Positions 8,501 to 16,188 of a stretch of DNA of 64,000 nt are shown piece after piece. Source of the DNA: Verminephrobacter eiseniae EF01-2 (GTDB lineage Bacteria; Pseudomonadota; Gammaproteobacteria; Burkholderiales; Burkholderiaceae_C); the NCBI RefSeq assembly GCF_000015565.1, contig NC_008786.1:2108001-2172000 (forward strand). Direction: 5' to 3'. Within the stretch, counting starts at the first letter, position 1. Every line of letters starts with the position of its first letter. Under the pieces are notes generated by a model that was not told where the DNA came from, ran no database searches, and was given only the letters and a program-made list of their open reading frames with translations. The position numbers and the translations under genes were made by a program.

Positions 8501-9751
8501 CCCCCTCTGGCGTTCATCGGCAGCGCTGGCGCGTATTTCCCGGTGTGGCTCGTCAATGTGCTGCTGTGCTGCGTGACGCTGGGCCTGTACGCACCCTGGG
8601 CACGCCGCCGCACGGCCCGGTATTTCTACCGCCACACCCTGGTGGCCGGCCGCCCCCTCGAATTCACCGGACGACCGCGCCCGATGCTGCTGATCTTTGT
8701 GCTGCTGCTCCTGCTGGCTTACGGCGCCATGGCCAGTTTGTCCACTTTGATCTATCTGATCTATGAAAGAGGAGAGCTCGCGCTCTATGGCATGGCCGAA
8801 GGAGCAACCTTTTCGGCCTACGACATCACCGGGACATTCGGGCAGAACCTGGCCGTGGCATCGTTTGTGCTGGTCGGTGCGGCGCTGGCGCCCTTCTTTT
8901 GGGGCCATGCGATGCGCTTTCGTCTCGGGGCCACAGTCTGGCGCGGCCTGCATCTGCAATTTGCCGCCGGCTGGCGCGAGGTCTACCGCGCCAGCCGGCC
9001 GCTGAGGGTGATGGCGCTGTTGTGGACGGGCCTGTTCCTGTACATGCGGACGCTGGTGCCCGGGCTGGCCGATTCGTTCCTCACCTGGCGCGCATTGGTG
9101 TTGCCGGCCTTGGTGCTGACGCTGCTGTGCAGCATCCGCCTCGACTACGACAGCAAGAGTCTGCTGGCGCGCAATGTCTGGCTGGGCGCCGGGCAAGTCC
9201 GCTGGACGCCGGTGTACAGGGACTTCGTGAATGTCTGGCTGGCCACGGTGGTGCTGTTCATACTGTGCATGCCGGGCTTCGTGGCACTGAACGCGGTGCT
9301 GACGGGCGGCATCTTCGACCTGCTCGCCCGATTGCCTGTGCGCATGCCCCCCCGCACCGGCCTCACATGGTTCGTGCTTCTCGACTGGTTCCAGGAAACC
9401 CGCAGCCGCGTGTGGTTCGTGCTCACGATGGCGCTCTTTGGCCTGAGCAACTTTCTGCTGCTGATGCTGGTATCGACACCCGCCCGGGCGTACCGCGAGG
9501 CGCGCATGTTCCAACTGCTGTGGAACGGCATCGGCATCGGCCAGGCGGCGCACTGCAAATGCCGGCTGTCCAGCATCGGCTTTGTGCTGGCGCGCATCGG
9601 GAACCTGCTGCTGACCCTGCTCACGCTCGGGCTGTACCGCCCGTTTGCGCGCGTCAGCGAATACCGGATGAAGCTCGAATCGGTGACCCTGCATGTTGCC
9701 GACGGCGGTGTCGAGCAACTGACCGGGGCGCCAGCAGCCGGGCCTCGGTGA
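5558..9751 (+). CDS. Triple-domain DUF898 (YjgN-like) membrane protein
   Basis: A 1397-residue polytopic membrane protein made of three tandem DUF898/YjgN units, starting near residues 20, 508 and 980. Each unit opens with LAFTG(S/G)xGAYFxVW, followed by VNLLLCCVTLGLY and PWARxRTAxYFYRHTLVAG, and ends with ARAYREARMFQLxWN, a FKCRLSS-type stretch and LLLTLLTLGxYRP plus SEYRMKL. A single unit is the normal length of the family (E. coli YjgN is about 400 residues). Linkers, especially the first (about residues 445-507), are Ala/Pro/Gly-rich. ATG at 5558 is chosen for the GGAGG at 5546-5550 and because the paralogue at 10097 starts the same way (HPHPASGAAES). Function of the family is not established; inner-membrane location inferred from the hydrophobic segments. 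Confidence 0.85.
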   Translation: MYPHPASGAAESMPSPLPQEIEAHPLAFTGSGGAYFQVWIVNLLLCCVTLGLYIPWARRRTARYFYRHTLVAGSPLEFTGRLRVPVPGLALVAMLVLGWGIAWSLGLFWKLDICLAYDSARSGGPCQKITAGFLAGFLLSIVLLAPLVWGSAMRFRLDATRWRGLRLQSAASWRDIYRASWPLWVLALSWLGLYLARSATGAMPIGRQVLALLPAGLMGMFWQGAGLTDTLAKVFKAKIVTSDGLAWLLLGLMLALLCLARLDYDYRRLRVCKAQSGAGQGHWRQPEYRDCVNVWLAAVALFVLSAPMLGMLVGAALNAVLPKDAWVFILFGVMATMGKFYQLIFKDPTDVVVVGSILFLLLLVLSAPARAYREARMFQLMWNHIGIGQVARFKCRLSSVDFVLARFGNLLLTLLTLGLYRPLARVSEYRMKLESVTLYVKGGAGQVAGAPDDARAGDAAGRDSIGHAAPRDPAHDAGLAAGAQASGAPESAPILVPGPVPGAMPRNGYTHPLAFTGGTGAYFRVWIVNLLLCCVTLGLYTPWARQRTAQYFYRHTLVAGSPLEFTGRPRGQVLGFVLLLLLWLLLMLALASGILWSAWLHQMLRWIPIFDLRIKGDELPWLFRAAEWIPTFGIFASIGHKSMAVPVLAGAALLPWVWGSAMRFRLGATRWRGLRLQFASHWREIYGGSGLLWVLALLWGGLSWSLYFGFGPQPFSMPELLADKPAIARFTVMIAWLLGAALTLLCLCRLDYNRLDLLLRKTRVGAEPVRHKRPVLPNVMETWLVTVMLCMLGLSLGFVVWKCLPGGYFDKPPFFGVGRSRNGSASVMSVLYRVVIVVLPLLLLSAPARAYREARMFQLVWNGIGVNQAAHFKCRLSSDRFVLLRIQNLLLTLLTLGFYRPLARLSEYRMKLASVTLHVTGDLDQVAGAMLRQQTGLGAVPDFSGRRALRHYLQRAQWLAPLRRLVHKLGPESPIPEGGKLPPLAFIGSAGAYFPVWLVNVLLCCVTLGLYAPWARRRTARYFYRHTLVAGRPLEFTGRPRPMLLIFVLLLLLAYGAMASLSTLIYLIYERGELALYGMAEGATFSAYDITGTFGQNLAVASFVLVGAALAPFFWGHAMRFRLGATVWRGLHLQFAAGWREVYRASRPLRVMALLWTGLFLYMRTLVPGLADSFLTWRALVLPALVLTLLCSIRLDYDSKSLLARNVWLGAGQVRWTPVYRDFVNVWLATVVLFILCMPGFVALNAVLTGGIFDLLARLPVRMPPRTGLTWFVLLDWFQETRSRVWFVLTMALFGLSNFLLLMLVSTPARAYREARMFQLLWNGIGIGQAAHCKCRLSSIGFVLARIGNLLLTLLTLGLYRPFARVSEYRMKLESVTLHVADGGVEQLTGAPAAGPR

Positions 9752-9901
9752 TGCGCGTGCCGACACGGCGGGGCCGGGCCGGATCGGGGTGATGCAGCGC
9801 TGCGCCATCCGATCCCTGGCGGCTGCCTTGCTGCCATGCCGGGGCGTTGCCGGGATGGCTTGGGGCGGCCTCCATGCCCGGCCGCCTGTCCGATAGGCCG
9901 C

Positions 9902-9910
9902 TGTTACACT
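9902..9910 (+). promoter_or_regulatory. Possible extended -10 element, separated from its gene by a palindrome
   Basis: TGTTACACT is the counterpart of the element at 5525-5533. In the paralogous locus the conserved 21-nt block ends 13 nt before the start codon; here it ends 175 nt before it because the 162-bp palindrome lies between. Confidence 0.35.
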
Positions 9911-9921
9911 GCGCGTCAGCC

Positions 9922-10083
9922 TAGTGCCGCGTCACCGATCATCTGTCGGTCTGCGCTGGCCATCGAAGCGCATCGCGGCCTTGCATCGCTTGCCAATACG
10001 CTCGGTATGGGCCGCGCGATGCGCCTTGCGCTGCGCTCCGATGGCTGCGCGCAGCCTACGACATCTGATCCGTGACACGACAC
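9922..10083 (+). repeat. 162-bp palindromic (MITE-like) insertion
   Basis: A long imperfect inverted repeat. The outermost 25 nt (9924-9948 and 10059-10083) match as reverse complements at 20 of 25 positions, and the inner arms continue to pair in blocks around CCATCGAAGCGCA and TGCGCTCCGATGG. Comparison with the paralogous leader at 5524-5557 shows that removing exactly these 162 nt restores the same 13-nt spacing to the start codon. No open reading frame of note and no clear target duplication. It resembles a small non-autonomous transposable element or an RNA hairpin in the leader. The rest of the 9752-10096 gap shows nothing else I recognise. Confidence 0.7.
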
Positions 10084-10096
10084 GAGGGAGAATCCG

Positions 10097-11356
10097 ATGC
10101 ACCCACATCCAGCCAGTGGCGCGGCCGAGTCGGCACCAAGCCCGGCGCCACGAGACACCGAAGCCTACCCGCTGGAGTTCACCGGCAGCGCAGGCGCGTA
10201 TTTCCGGGTGTGGATCGTCAATCTGCTGCTGTGCTGCGTGACGGTCGGCATCTACACGCCCTGGGCCCGCCGCCGCACGGCGCAGTATTTCTACAGCCAC
10301 ACCCTGGTGGCCCATAGTCCCCTCGAATTCACCGGACGACTGCGCTCGATGGTGCTGGGCTTCGTGCTGGTGCTGCTGCTCCTTCTGGCCCGCGACATCG
10401 CCTCGATCACCGGGCAGAAACTGGTCGTGACGCTGCTGCTGCTGGCCGCTGCGGCGCTGGTGCCCTGGGCCTGGGGCAGCGCGATGCGCTTTCGCTTCAG
10501 GGCCACCCGCTGGCGCGGCCTGCGTCTGCAGTTTGCCGCCCGTTGGCGCGAGGTCTACCGCGCCAGTTGGCCCCTGTGGATGCTGGTGCCGCTGTGGTGG
10601 GTCCTGCTCCTGGGCCTGAAGTGGCTGGCGCCGGAAATGCCCAATGCCCCGGAGCCGAACGAGAAAACCACCGGCGTCACGCCCGCCGGGGGCGCGTGGC
10701 TGCTGCTCGGTCTGGTGCTGACGCTGCTGTGCATCATCCGCATCGACTACAACTGCAAGAACCTGCTGGTGTGCAAGGCCCGATGGGGCGCCGAGCAGGG
10801 CCACTGGAAGCTGGTGTACATGGACTTCGTGAAGGTTTGGCTGGCCTCGGTGGCGCTGTTCATGCTGTGCGTGCTGGGCTTTTGGGCACTGAGCGTCGTG
10901 CTGACGGGCCAGCTTTTCGGCGTGCTCGCCTGGTTGTTCGGGCGAGCGGACCCACGCACCGATCCCCTGTCGTTGGTGCTCACCATGCTGATCATTTACA
11001 TCGTTGGCGCCCTGCTGGCGCTGCTGTTGTCGGCGCCCGCCCGGGCGTACCGCGAGGCACGCATGTTCCAACTGGTCTGGAACCACATCGGCATCGGCCA
11101 GGTGGCGCGCTTCAAATGCCGGTTGGCCATCGGCCGCTATGTGCTGCTGCGCATCAGGAACCTGCTGCTGGTCTTGCTCACGCTGGGGTTCTACCGCCCG
11201 TATGCGCGGGTCAGCGAATACCGCATGCGGCTCGAATCGGTGACCCTGTATGTCAACGGCGGCGTCGAGCAGGTGGTCGGCGCGATGGTGCGCCAGCAGC
11301 CTGGCGGCCTCGGTGACGCGCTCGCCGACGCGGTGGGCCTGGACTTGATCGGGTGA
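10097..11356 (+). CDS. DUF898 (YjgN-like) membrane protein, single domain
   Basis: A 419-residue protein with one DUF898 unit, closely related to the three units of the neighbouring large protein: the N-terminus HPHPASGAAES, LEFTGSAGAYFRVWIVN, PWARRRTAQYFYSHTL and ARAYREARMFQLVWNHIGIG are shared. About eight hydrophobic segments suggest an inner-membrane protein. ATG at 10097 follows GAGGGAG. The stop overlaps the start of the M48 protease gene by 4 nt (ATGA), so the two are translationally coupled; DUF898 and M48 genes may act together in envelope maintenance, which is inference from linkage only. Confidence 0.85.
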   Translation: MHPHPASGAAESAPSPAPRDTEAYPLEFTGSAGAYFRVWIVNLLLCCVTVGIYTPWARRRTAQYFYSHTLVAHSPLEFTGRLRSMVLGFVLVLLLLLARDIASITGQKLVVTLLLLAAAALVPWAWGSAMRFRFRATRWRGLRLQFAARWREVYRASWPLWMLVPLWWVLLLGLKWLAPEMPNAPEPNEKTTGVTPAGGAWLLLGLVLTLLCIIRIDYNCKNLLVCKARWGAEQGHWKLVYMDFVKVWLASVALFMLCVLGFWALSVVLTGQLFGVLAWLFGRADPRTDPLSLVLTMLIIYIVGALLALLLSAPARAYREARMFQLVWNHIGIGQVARFKCRLAIGRYVLLRIRNLLLVLLTLGFYRPYARVSEYRMRLESVTLYVNGGVEQVVGAMVRQQPGGLGDALADAVGLDLIG

Positions 11357-12552
11357 TGCAGCGTCCTGCGTCCGCGTCTTTCACGGGCGCCCTGCTGCCG
11401 GGGCGCTGGTTCGACGGCCTGAGCAGCCGTGCCCGGCCGGTGCTGGTGGGCCTGCAAGCCACGCCCGAGGGGCCGGCGCTGATGCTGCATCCGCTGTCAT
11501 GCCCGGACGCTGCGCCGAATGTCTTCGGCCATGCCGAGGTGGACTGGCCCGAAACCTGGGACCTGTCGGCGCAACGCTGCGTGGTGCTCGATCTGCGCGA
11601 GCAGGGCAGCCTGGAGATCGATGCGCCGGGCCAATGGCGCGCCGCCCTTGCGGCCTGCGGCCAGCGCCCCGGCATTGCGCAGCGCATGCAGACCCGCTGG
11701 CCCTGGTTGCTGGGCATGGGCGCCGTGGCGGCCATCGGCCTGGCGCTGGTTTTCCGCTACGGCACGCCCTGGGTGGCCACGCAGCTCACGCGCTGGGTGC
11801 CCTTGGCCTGGGAGCGCAGCGTGGCCGAACGAGCGCTCGAGCAGCTCGAGCGCGGCCCGCTCAGGCCCTCGCAGCTTCCGCAGGAGCGGCAGGCGCAGTT
11901 GCGCGCGCGTTTCGCTGCGCTGGCCCGGCAGCCGCCGCCCGGCCTGCTGCGCTACCCCGGATACCGGCCGCAGTGGGCGCTGGAGTTTCGCTCCGGCATC
12001 GGCGCCAACGCCTTTGCGCTGCCCGGCGGCCAGGTGGTGCTGAGCGACCAGATCGTGCGGGCCGCTGCCGCCAACGGTCTGGATGACAACGCGCTGCTCG
12101 GCGTGCTGGCCCACGAGATCGGCCATGTGATGCAGCGCCACGGCACCCGCAATTTGGTGCAGCAGGGGGTGCTCGGCATGGGGCTGGGCTTGGCGCTGGG
12201 CGATATGTCCGGCATGCTGGCCGCCAGCGCTTACGCGCTCACGAGCCTGGCCTACAGCCGCGACCATGAACGCGAGGCCGACTGCTACGCGCTCGCCCTG
12301 ATGGGCTATCTGGCCTTGCCGACGGCGCCGATGGGCCAGTTGCTGCTGGGCATTGCGCAGGATGAGCAGGCGCAGGCCAAGGACGAGGACCCGTCCGGCA
12401 TCGAGGCGCGCGCCAGCGCCGAAGCCGCAGGCCGGCGCCACCAGGAAACCAGCGGGCCGCACCCGGCCTGGTCGCTGCTGAGCACCCATCCGGACACCGC
12501 GCAGCGCGCCATGCAACTGCAACGGGCAGACATGCCGCATTGCGCGCCGTAG
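11353..12552 (+). CDS. M48-family zinc metalloprotease
   Basis: A 399-residue protein with an N-terminal soluble region of about 110 residues, one transmembrane segment (about 117-137, LLGMGAVAAIGLALVF) and a C-terminal M48 protease domain. The zinc site is HEIGH at 254-258 in VLAHEIGHVMQRHG, with the third ligand region DHEREADCYAL about 40 residues later. This is the Oma1/LoiP-like arrangement with the catalytic part probably in the periplasm. It is coupled by an ATGA overlap to the DUF898 gene. The C-terminus ends near a histidine-containing HPAWSLLSTHPDTAQRA stretch normal for the family. Confidence 0.9.
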   Translation: MMQRPASASFTGALLPGRWFDGLSSRARPVLVGLQATPEGPALMLHPLSCPDAAPNVFGHAEVDWPETWDLSAQRCVVLDLREQGSLEIDAPGQWRAALAACGQRPGIAQRMQTRWPWLLGMGAVAAIGLALVFRYGTPWVATQLTRWVPLAWERSVAERALEQLERGPLRPSQLPQERQAQLRARFAALARQPPPGLLRYPGYRPQWALEFRSGIGANAFALPGGQVVLSDQIVRAAAANGLDDNALLGVLAHEIGHVMQRHGTRNLVQQGVLGMGLGLALGDMSGMLAASAYALTSLAYSRDHEREADCYALALMGYLALPTAPMGQLLLGIAQDEQAQAKDEDPSGIEARASAEAAGRRHQETSGPHPAWSLLSTHPDTAQRAMQLQRADMPHCAP

Positions 12553-12555
12553 GGT

Positions 12556-12604
12556 GGATGGCGGATGGCGGATGGCGGATGGCGGATGGCGGATGGCGGA
12601 TGGC
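12556..12604 (+). repeat. 7 x 7-bp tandem repeat (GGATGGC)
   Basis: Seven perfect consecutive copies of GGATGGC lie between the stop of the M48 gene and the 3' end of rnpB. It is a candidate variable-number locus. It lies immediately downstream of both converging transcripts, so it is transcribed into their 3' tails unless termination occurs earlier. Confidence 0.9.
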
Positions 12605-12616
12605 GCGACCGAGTGT

Positions 12617-12942
12617 GAAGCGCGCCGATAAGCCGGATTCTGTGCGCTGCGGTGACCCGCAGCGTGACCGCCATCGATCTGGGCCGGGTGTCGCCACCAC
12701 GGCTCGGTGCTACCTACCCGCCAGCTCTGCGGAACCACATCGACGCTGGCCTACTTGGTATTGCTGCGCGTAGAGATTGCCCGTTTCACCCGGGGCGCGT
12801 TGCCGCCCCCCGACTCGTCTCTGTTGCTCTGATCCTCACCTCGCGGTGGGCAGCCGTTAGCTGCTACGCTGTCCTGTGCAGTCCGGACGTTCCTCCAGTG
12901 CCTGGTTTCCCAGATTGCACCAGCGGCGGTCTGGCGCGCTTC
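12617..12942 (-). ncRNA. rnpB: RNase P RNA (bacterial type A)
   Basis: RNA component of ribonuclease P, which removes 5' leaders from tRNA precursors. On the minus strand the 5' end GAAGCGCGCC (12942-12933) pairs perfectly with GGCGCGCTTC at the 3' end (12626-12617), forming helix P1. The hallmark sequences are both present: GAGGAACGTCCGGACTGCAC near the 5' end (P4/CR-I) and CAGAATCCGGCTTATCGG at the 3' end (CR-V). The internal block AGCAATACCAAGTAGGCC matches the betaproteobacterial version. About 326 nt, a normal size. The flanks of the 12553-12995 gap hold only a tandem repeat and short spacers. Confidence 0.95.
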
Positions 12943-12995
12943 ACGGCGCGGATTATCGTTCATGCGGCGCGCCGGTGGCGCAGTCCGCCGCCGTT

Positions 12996-13868
12996 TCATG
13001 CGCCCGGCAACCCCAGCATCGCGCGCGCCTCTTGCGCCGTGGCCACTTCGCGGCCGGCGTTGCGGGCGCAGCGGGCCAACTGCTCGATCAGCGGGCCGTT
13101 GGAGTCCACCCGGGTGCCGTCGGGCAGGTAGAACAGGTCTTCCAGTCCGCTGCGCAGATGCCCGCCCAGCTCGGCCACGCGCTGGTGCACGGGCCAGACC
13201 TCGGCGCGGCCGATCACGGTGGCTTGCCAGGGGGCGCCCGCAATGGTGAGCCGCAGCAGGATGGGCAGCAGGTCCGGGTCGGCGGGCATGCCGGATTCGA
13301 CGCCCATCACGAAGTTGTACGCGGGCCGCCCCCGGGTGTAGATGCCGGTCTGAACGTACATCTGCACGCAGCGCACGATGCCCAGGTCGAAGCATTCGAA
13401 TTCGGGCAATGTGCCGGTCTCGGCCATCACGTCGATGAAGTCCTTGACCTTGGCCGGCGGGTTGTCGAACAGCATCGGCGGCCAGGCCCAACTGCCGTTG
13501 CTGCGCACCTTCAGGTAGTTCAGCGAGCCGGCGTTGCAGGCCGCCATTTCGGGCCGCGTCGCGCGCAGGCAGGCGATCGGGCCTTGGCAATGCGGGCCGA
13601 CCACGCCGGTGCTCTGGTTGATGATCAGGCCGGGGCAGGCTGCGCGCATGGCCTGCACGCAGTCGAGCGCCACCTGCGGCTCCCACGATGGCAGGTGGCC
13701 CTTGCCGGGCGCTTGCTGGCGAAAGTGCACATGCACCACGGTGGCGCCCGCATCGCAGGCGCGGCGCGCCTCGCGGGCGAGTTGCCCGGGGCTGACGGGC
13801 ACGGGGTGCTGCCCGGGGTCGGTCAACACGCCGGTGATGGCGCAGGTGATGATGGCCTTGTCGTTCAT
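12996..13868 (-). CDS. BKACE-family beta-keto acid cleavage enzyme (DUF849)
   Basis: A 290-residue TIM-barrel, zinc-dependent enzyme of the DUF849/BKACE family, relatives of 3-keto-5-aminohexanoate cleavage enzyme, which condense a beta-keto acid with acetyl-CoA to give an acyl-CoA and acetoacetate. The N-terminus AIITCAITGVLTDP, the metal-binding HVHFR around residue 45, NQSTG near 100 and the final SNGPLIEQLA region are characteristic. It is the last gene of the carboxylase operon and its start overlaps the stop of the biotin-carboxylase gene by 4 nt. The natural keto acid is unknown; the context suggests a product derived from branched or isoprenoid acyl-CoAs. Confidence 0.88.
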   Translation of the reverse strand: MNDKAIITCAITGVLTDPGQHPVPVSPGQLAREARRACDAGATVVHVHFRQQAPGKGHLPSWEPQVALDCVQAMRAACPGLIINQSTGVVGPHCQGPIACLRATRPEMAACNAGSLNYLKVRSNGSWAWPPMLFDNPPAKVKDFIDVMAETGTLPEFECFDLGIVRCVQMYVQTGIYTRGRPAYNFVMGVESGMPADPDLLPILLRLTIAGAPWQATVIGRAEVWPVHQRVAELGGHLRSGLEDLFYLPDGTRVDSNGPLIEQLARCARNAGREVATAQEARAMLGLPGA

Positions 13869-15928
13869 GGGGCTGTCTCCGGTGGTAATGCCGCTGCCGC
13901 CGCAAAGCGCGCCAGAACCTGGCCGGGCGACACCTGCTGGCCAGGGCCGACCAGCAACTCGGCCAGCGTCGCGGCGTCGGGGCTGGCCAGGCGGTGTTCG
14001 AGCTTCATGGATTCGATGACCACCACGGTCTCGCCCGCCGCCAGCGCCTGCCCCACGCTGGCGGGCAGGGCCAGCACGCGGCCGTTGCAGGGGGCGCGCA
14101 GTTCGCTGGCGTTGCCGGCCGCGCCCAGGCCGGTGCCGGCATCCGCGCCCGTGGCCGGCTCCCAGGATGCGTCTTGCACCCAGCCGTCGACGCTGCCGGC
14201 CTGCCAGTGCCAGCGCAGCGCGCCCACCGGCACGGCGCGCACGTCGTGCACCGTGCGCACGAGGTCATTGCCAGGCCCGCCCGGGTTGCCTGCGCCATCG
14301 GCCGCGCGCGCCAGGGTGCAGCGCATGCTGCCATCGGGCTGCGGTGTGAGCCGTAGCTCGGTGCTGCTGCCGGTCTGCCCGATCTGTAGCCGCCCGGCTC
14401 CGCACTCGCGCACGGTCAGCCGGTGCAACTGCCCCTGGTGGCGCAACTGCAGCGGCCGGGCCAGGCCGCAAGGCAGGGCCGATGCCGCAGCGTTTTCTGC
14501 ATATATGGCCGATAGCGCAGATGGAATGATGACCTGTAGCTCATTTTTCAATAGCGCCTGACGCAAATCATGCAGCGCCCCGTCCGGTTCGCGCAGAAAC
14601 GACACCAGCGCCTGTCCGCTGCGGAACCGGGGGTGATCCAGGCAGGCCGCAAGCAATGCGCGGTTGGTCGGCAGGCCCAGCACGCTGGTGCCATCGAGCG
14701 CGCGCACCAGCGCGGCAATGGCCTGCTCGCGTGTGGGCGCGTGCATGATCAGTTTGCCGAGCATCGCGTCGTAGTGGGGCGGGATGTCGCTGCCTGGCTC
14801 CAGCGCATGGTCGATGCGCAGCGCGCCGGATGCGGCGCGCCCGAACAGCGTGGCCGGCGGTGTGCTCCAGTGCAGCACGCGCCCGGTGTGCGGCTGAAAT
14901 TGCGCGTCTTCGGCGTACAGCCGCACTTCGATCGCATGGCCCTGCAGCGCCACCTGGTGCTGCGCCAGCGCCAGCGGCTCGCCGCGCGCCACGCGCAACT
15001 GCCACTCCACCAGGTCCAGCCCGGCGAGGGCTTCGGTCACCGGGTGCTCCACCTGCAGGCGGGTGTTCATCTCCAGCAGAAAAAACTGCCCCTCCTCGAG
15101 CAAAAACTCCACCGTGCCCGCGCCCACATAGCCCGCAGCGCGCGCCAATGCGACGGCGCAAGCGCCCAGGCGCTCGCGCAGCGCGGCATCGACGGCCGGG
15201 CTGGGCGATTCTTCGATGAGTTTCTGGTGGCGCCGCTGCACCGAGCAGTCGCGCTCGCCCAGGTGGATGCAGGCGCCATGCGCGTCGGCAAAGACCTGCA
15301 CCTCCAGATGGCGCGGGTGCAGCAGCGCGCGCTCGATCAGCAAATCGCCGCAGCCAAAACCGGCCAGCGCCTCCGAGCGCGCACTGGCCAGCGCGGCGGG
15401 CAACTGCGCGGCATCGGTCACCAGCCGCAGGCCCCGCCCGCCGCCGCCGGCGACGGCCTTGACCATCAGCGGATAGCCCGTGCGCCGGGCCTCGGCGGCA
15501 AAGCGCTCCGGGCTTTGGTCTGCGCCCGCATAGCCCGGCAGACAGGGCACGGCGTGCGCCGCCGCCAGCGCCTTGGCCGCCGCCTTGTTGCCCAGTGCGC
15601 GAATGGCCGCCGGCGGCGGGCCGACCCAGAGCAGGCCCGCATCCAGCACGGCCTGGGCAAAGTCGGCGTTCTCGCTCAGAAAGCCGTAGCCGGGGTGCAG
15701 CGCATCGGCGCCGGTGGCGCGCGCTGCGGCCAGCAGTTTGTCGCCGCGCAGGTAGCTGTCGGCGCTGGCCGCGCCGCCCAGCGCGACGGCCTGCGTGGCC
15801 TCGCGCACATGAAGGGCCTGCGCGTCAGGGTCGGAATGAACGGCCACGGTGGCAATGCCCATCGCGTGGGCGGTGTGGATCACCCGGCGGGCGATCTCGC
15901 CGCGATTGGCGACCAGCAGTTTTTTCAT
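13865..15928 (-). CDS. Acyl-CoA carboxylase alpha subunit (biotin carboxylase plus biotin carrier)
   Basis: A 687-residue protein: biotin carboxylase domains at about 1-445 (KKLLVANRGEIARRV at the start, VKAVAGGGGRGLR ATP-grasp loop, EMNTRLQVEHPVTE), a linker/BT region, and a C-terminal biotinyl domain with ESMKLEH, Lys642 being the biotin site (SMKL instead of the usual AMKM). It belongs to the methylcrotonyl/geranyl/propionyl-CoA carboxylase alpha group. The start at 15928 is set by the MKKLLVANRGE opening typical of the family. An AT-richer stretch at about 14495-14560 encodes LLKNELQVIIPSALSAIYAE between the carboxylase and carrier parts. Partner of the carboxyltransferase gene two genes upstream in the operon. 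Confidence 0.9.
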   Translation of the reverse strand: MKKLLVANRGEIARRVIHTAHAMGIATVAVHSDPDAQALHVREATQAVALGGAASADSYLRGDKLLAAARATGADALHPGYGFLSENADFAQAVLDAGLLWVGPPPAAIRALGNKAAAKALAAAHAVPCLPGYAGADQSPERFAAEARRTGYPLMVKAVAGGGGRGLRLVTDAAQLPAALASARSEALAGFGCGDLLIERALLHPRHLEVQVFADAHGACIHLGERDCSVQRRHQKLIEESPSPAVDAALRERLGACAVALARAAGYVGAGTVEFLLEEGQFFLLEMNTRLQVEHPVTEALAGLDLVEWQLRVARGEPLALAQHQVALQGHAIEVRLYAEDAQFQPHTGRVLHWSTPPATLFGRAASGALRIDHALEPGSDIPPHYDAMLGKLIMHAPTREQAIAALVRALDGTSVLGLPTNRALLAACLDHPRFRSGQALVSFLREPDGALHDLRQALLKNELQVIIPSALSAIYAENAAASALPCGLARPLQLRHQGQLHRLTVRECGAGRLQIGQTGSSTELRLTPQPDGSMRCTLARAADGAGNPGGPGNDLVRTVHDVRAVPVGALRWHWQAGSVDGWVQDASWEPATGADAGTGLGAAGNASELRAPCNGRVLALPASVGQALAAGETVVVIESMKLEHRLASPDAATLAELLVGPGQQVSPGQVLARFAAAAALPPETAP

Positions 15929-16020
15929 GGGCCGTGCCCGCGCGCCAAGACCCCCGGCGCATCCGTCGGTGTCAGCCGCTGCGCAAGTTGCACGGATGCG
16001 GGATTCAGCCATGGCGGCTC

Positions 16021-16080
16021 ACGGGAGTGGCTTGGCCTTCGGCGGCGGTGCGAGCGCCTTCGGGCGGCCGTGCGGCGCTG
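16021..16080 (-). repeat. Peptide-coding repeat, copy A
   Basis: On the minus strand this 60-bp stretch reads AGCGCCGCACGGCCGCCCGA and on, and its translation contains SAARPPEGARTAAEG then ATPVS. The same peptide pattern is encoded at 24090-24149, 28963-29024 and 36259-36322. Here it lies in the 260-bp gap between the biotin-carboxylase and acyl-CoA dehydrogenase genes and is not joined to either in frame. Confidence 0.7.
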
Positions 16081-16188
16081 ATTGGACCCCTGCCCACGGT
16101 GTGACGGATGGAAGGTGGCATGACCGGCGATGGGTTCGTTTTCCGATGCGGCGGCGGCCATCGGCATGGTTTGGCCCGCGCCCCATGT

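Noticed and set aside
5420..9808. Very long minus-strand open frame (over 1400 codons) opposite the triple DUF898 gene
   Set aside because: It is a composition shadow: His/Gln/Arg-rich with no domain pattern, while the plus strand has a coherent membrane-protein sequence with an RBS.
12556..12604. Tandem repeats as a CRISPR array
   Set aside because: Seven-base units without spacers; no cas genes in the window.
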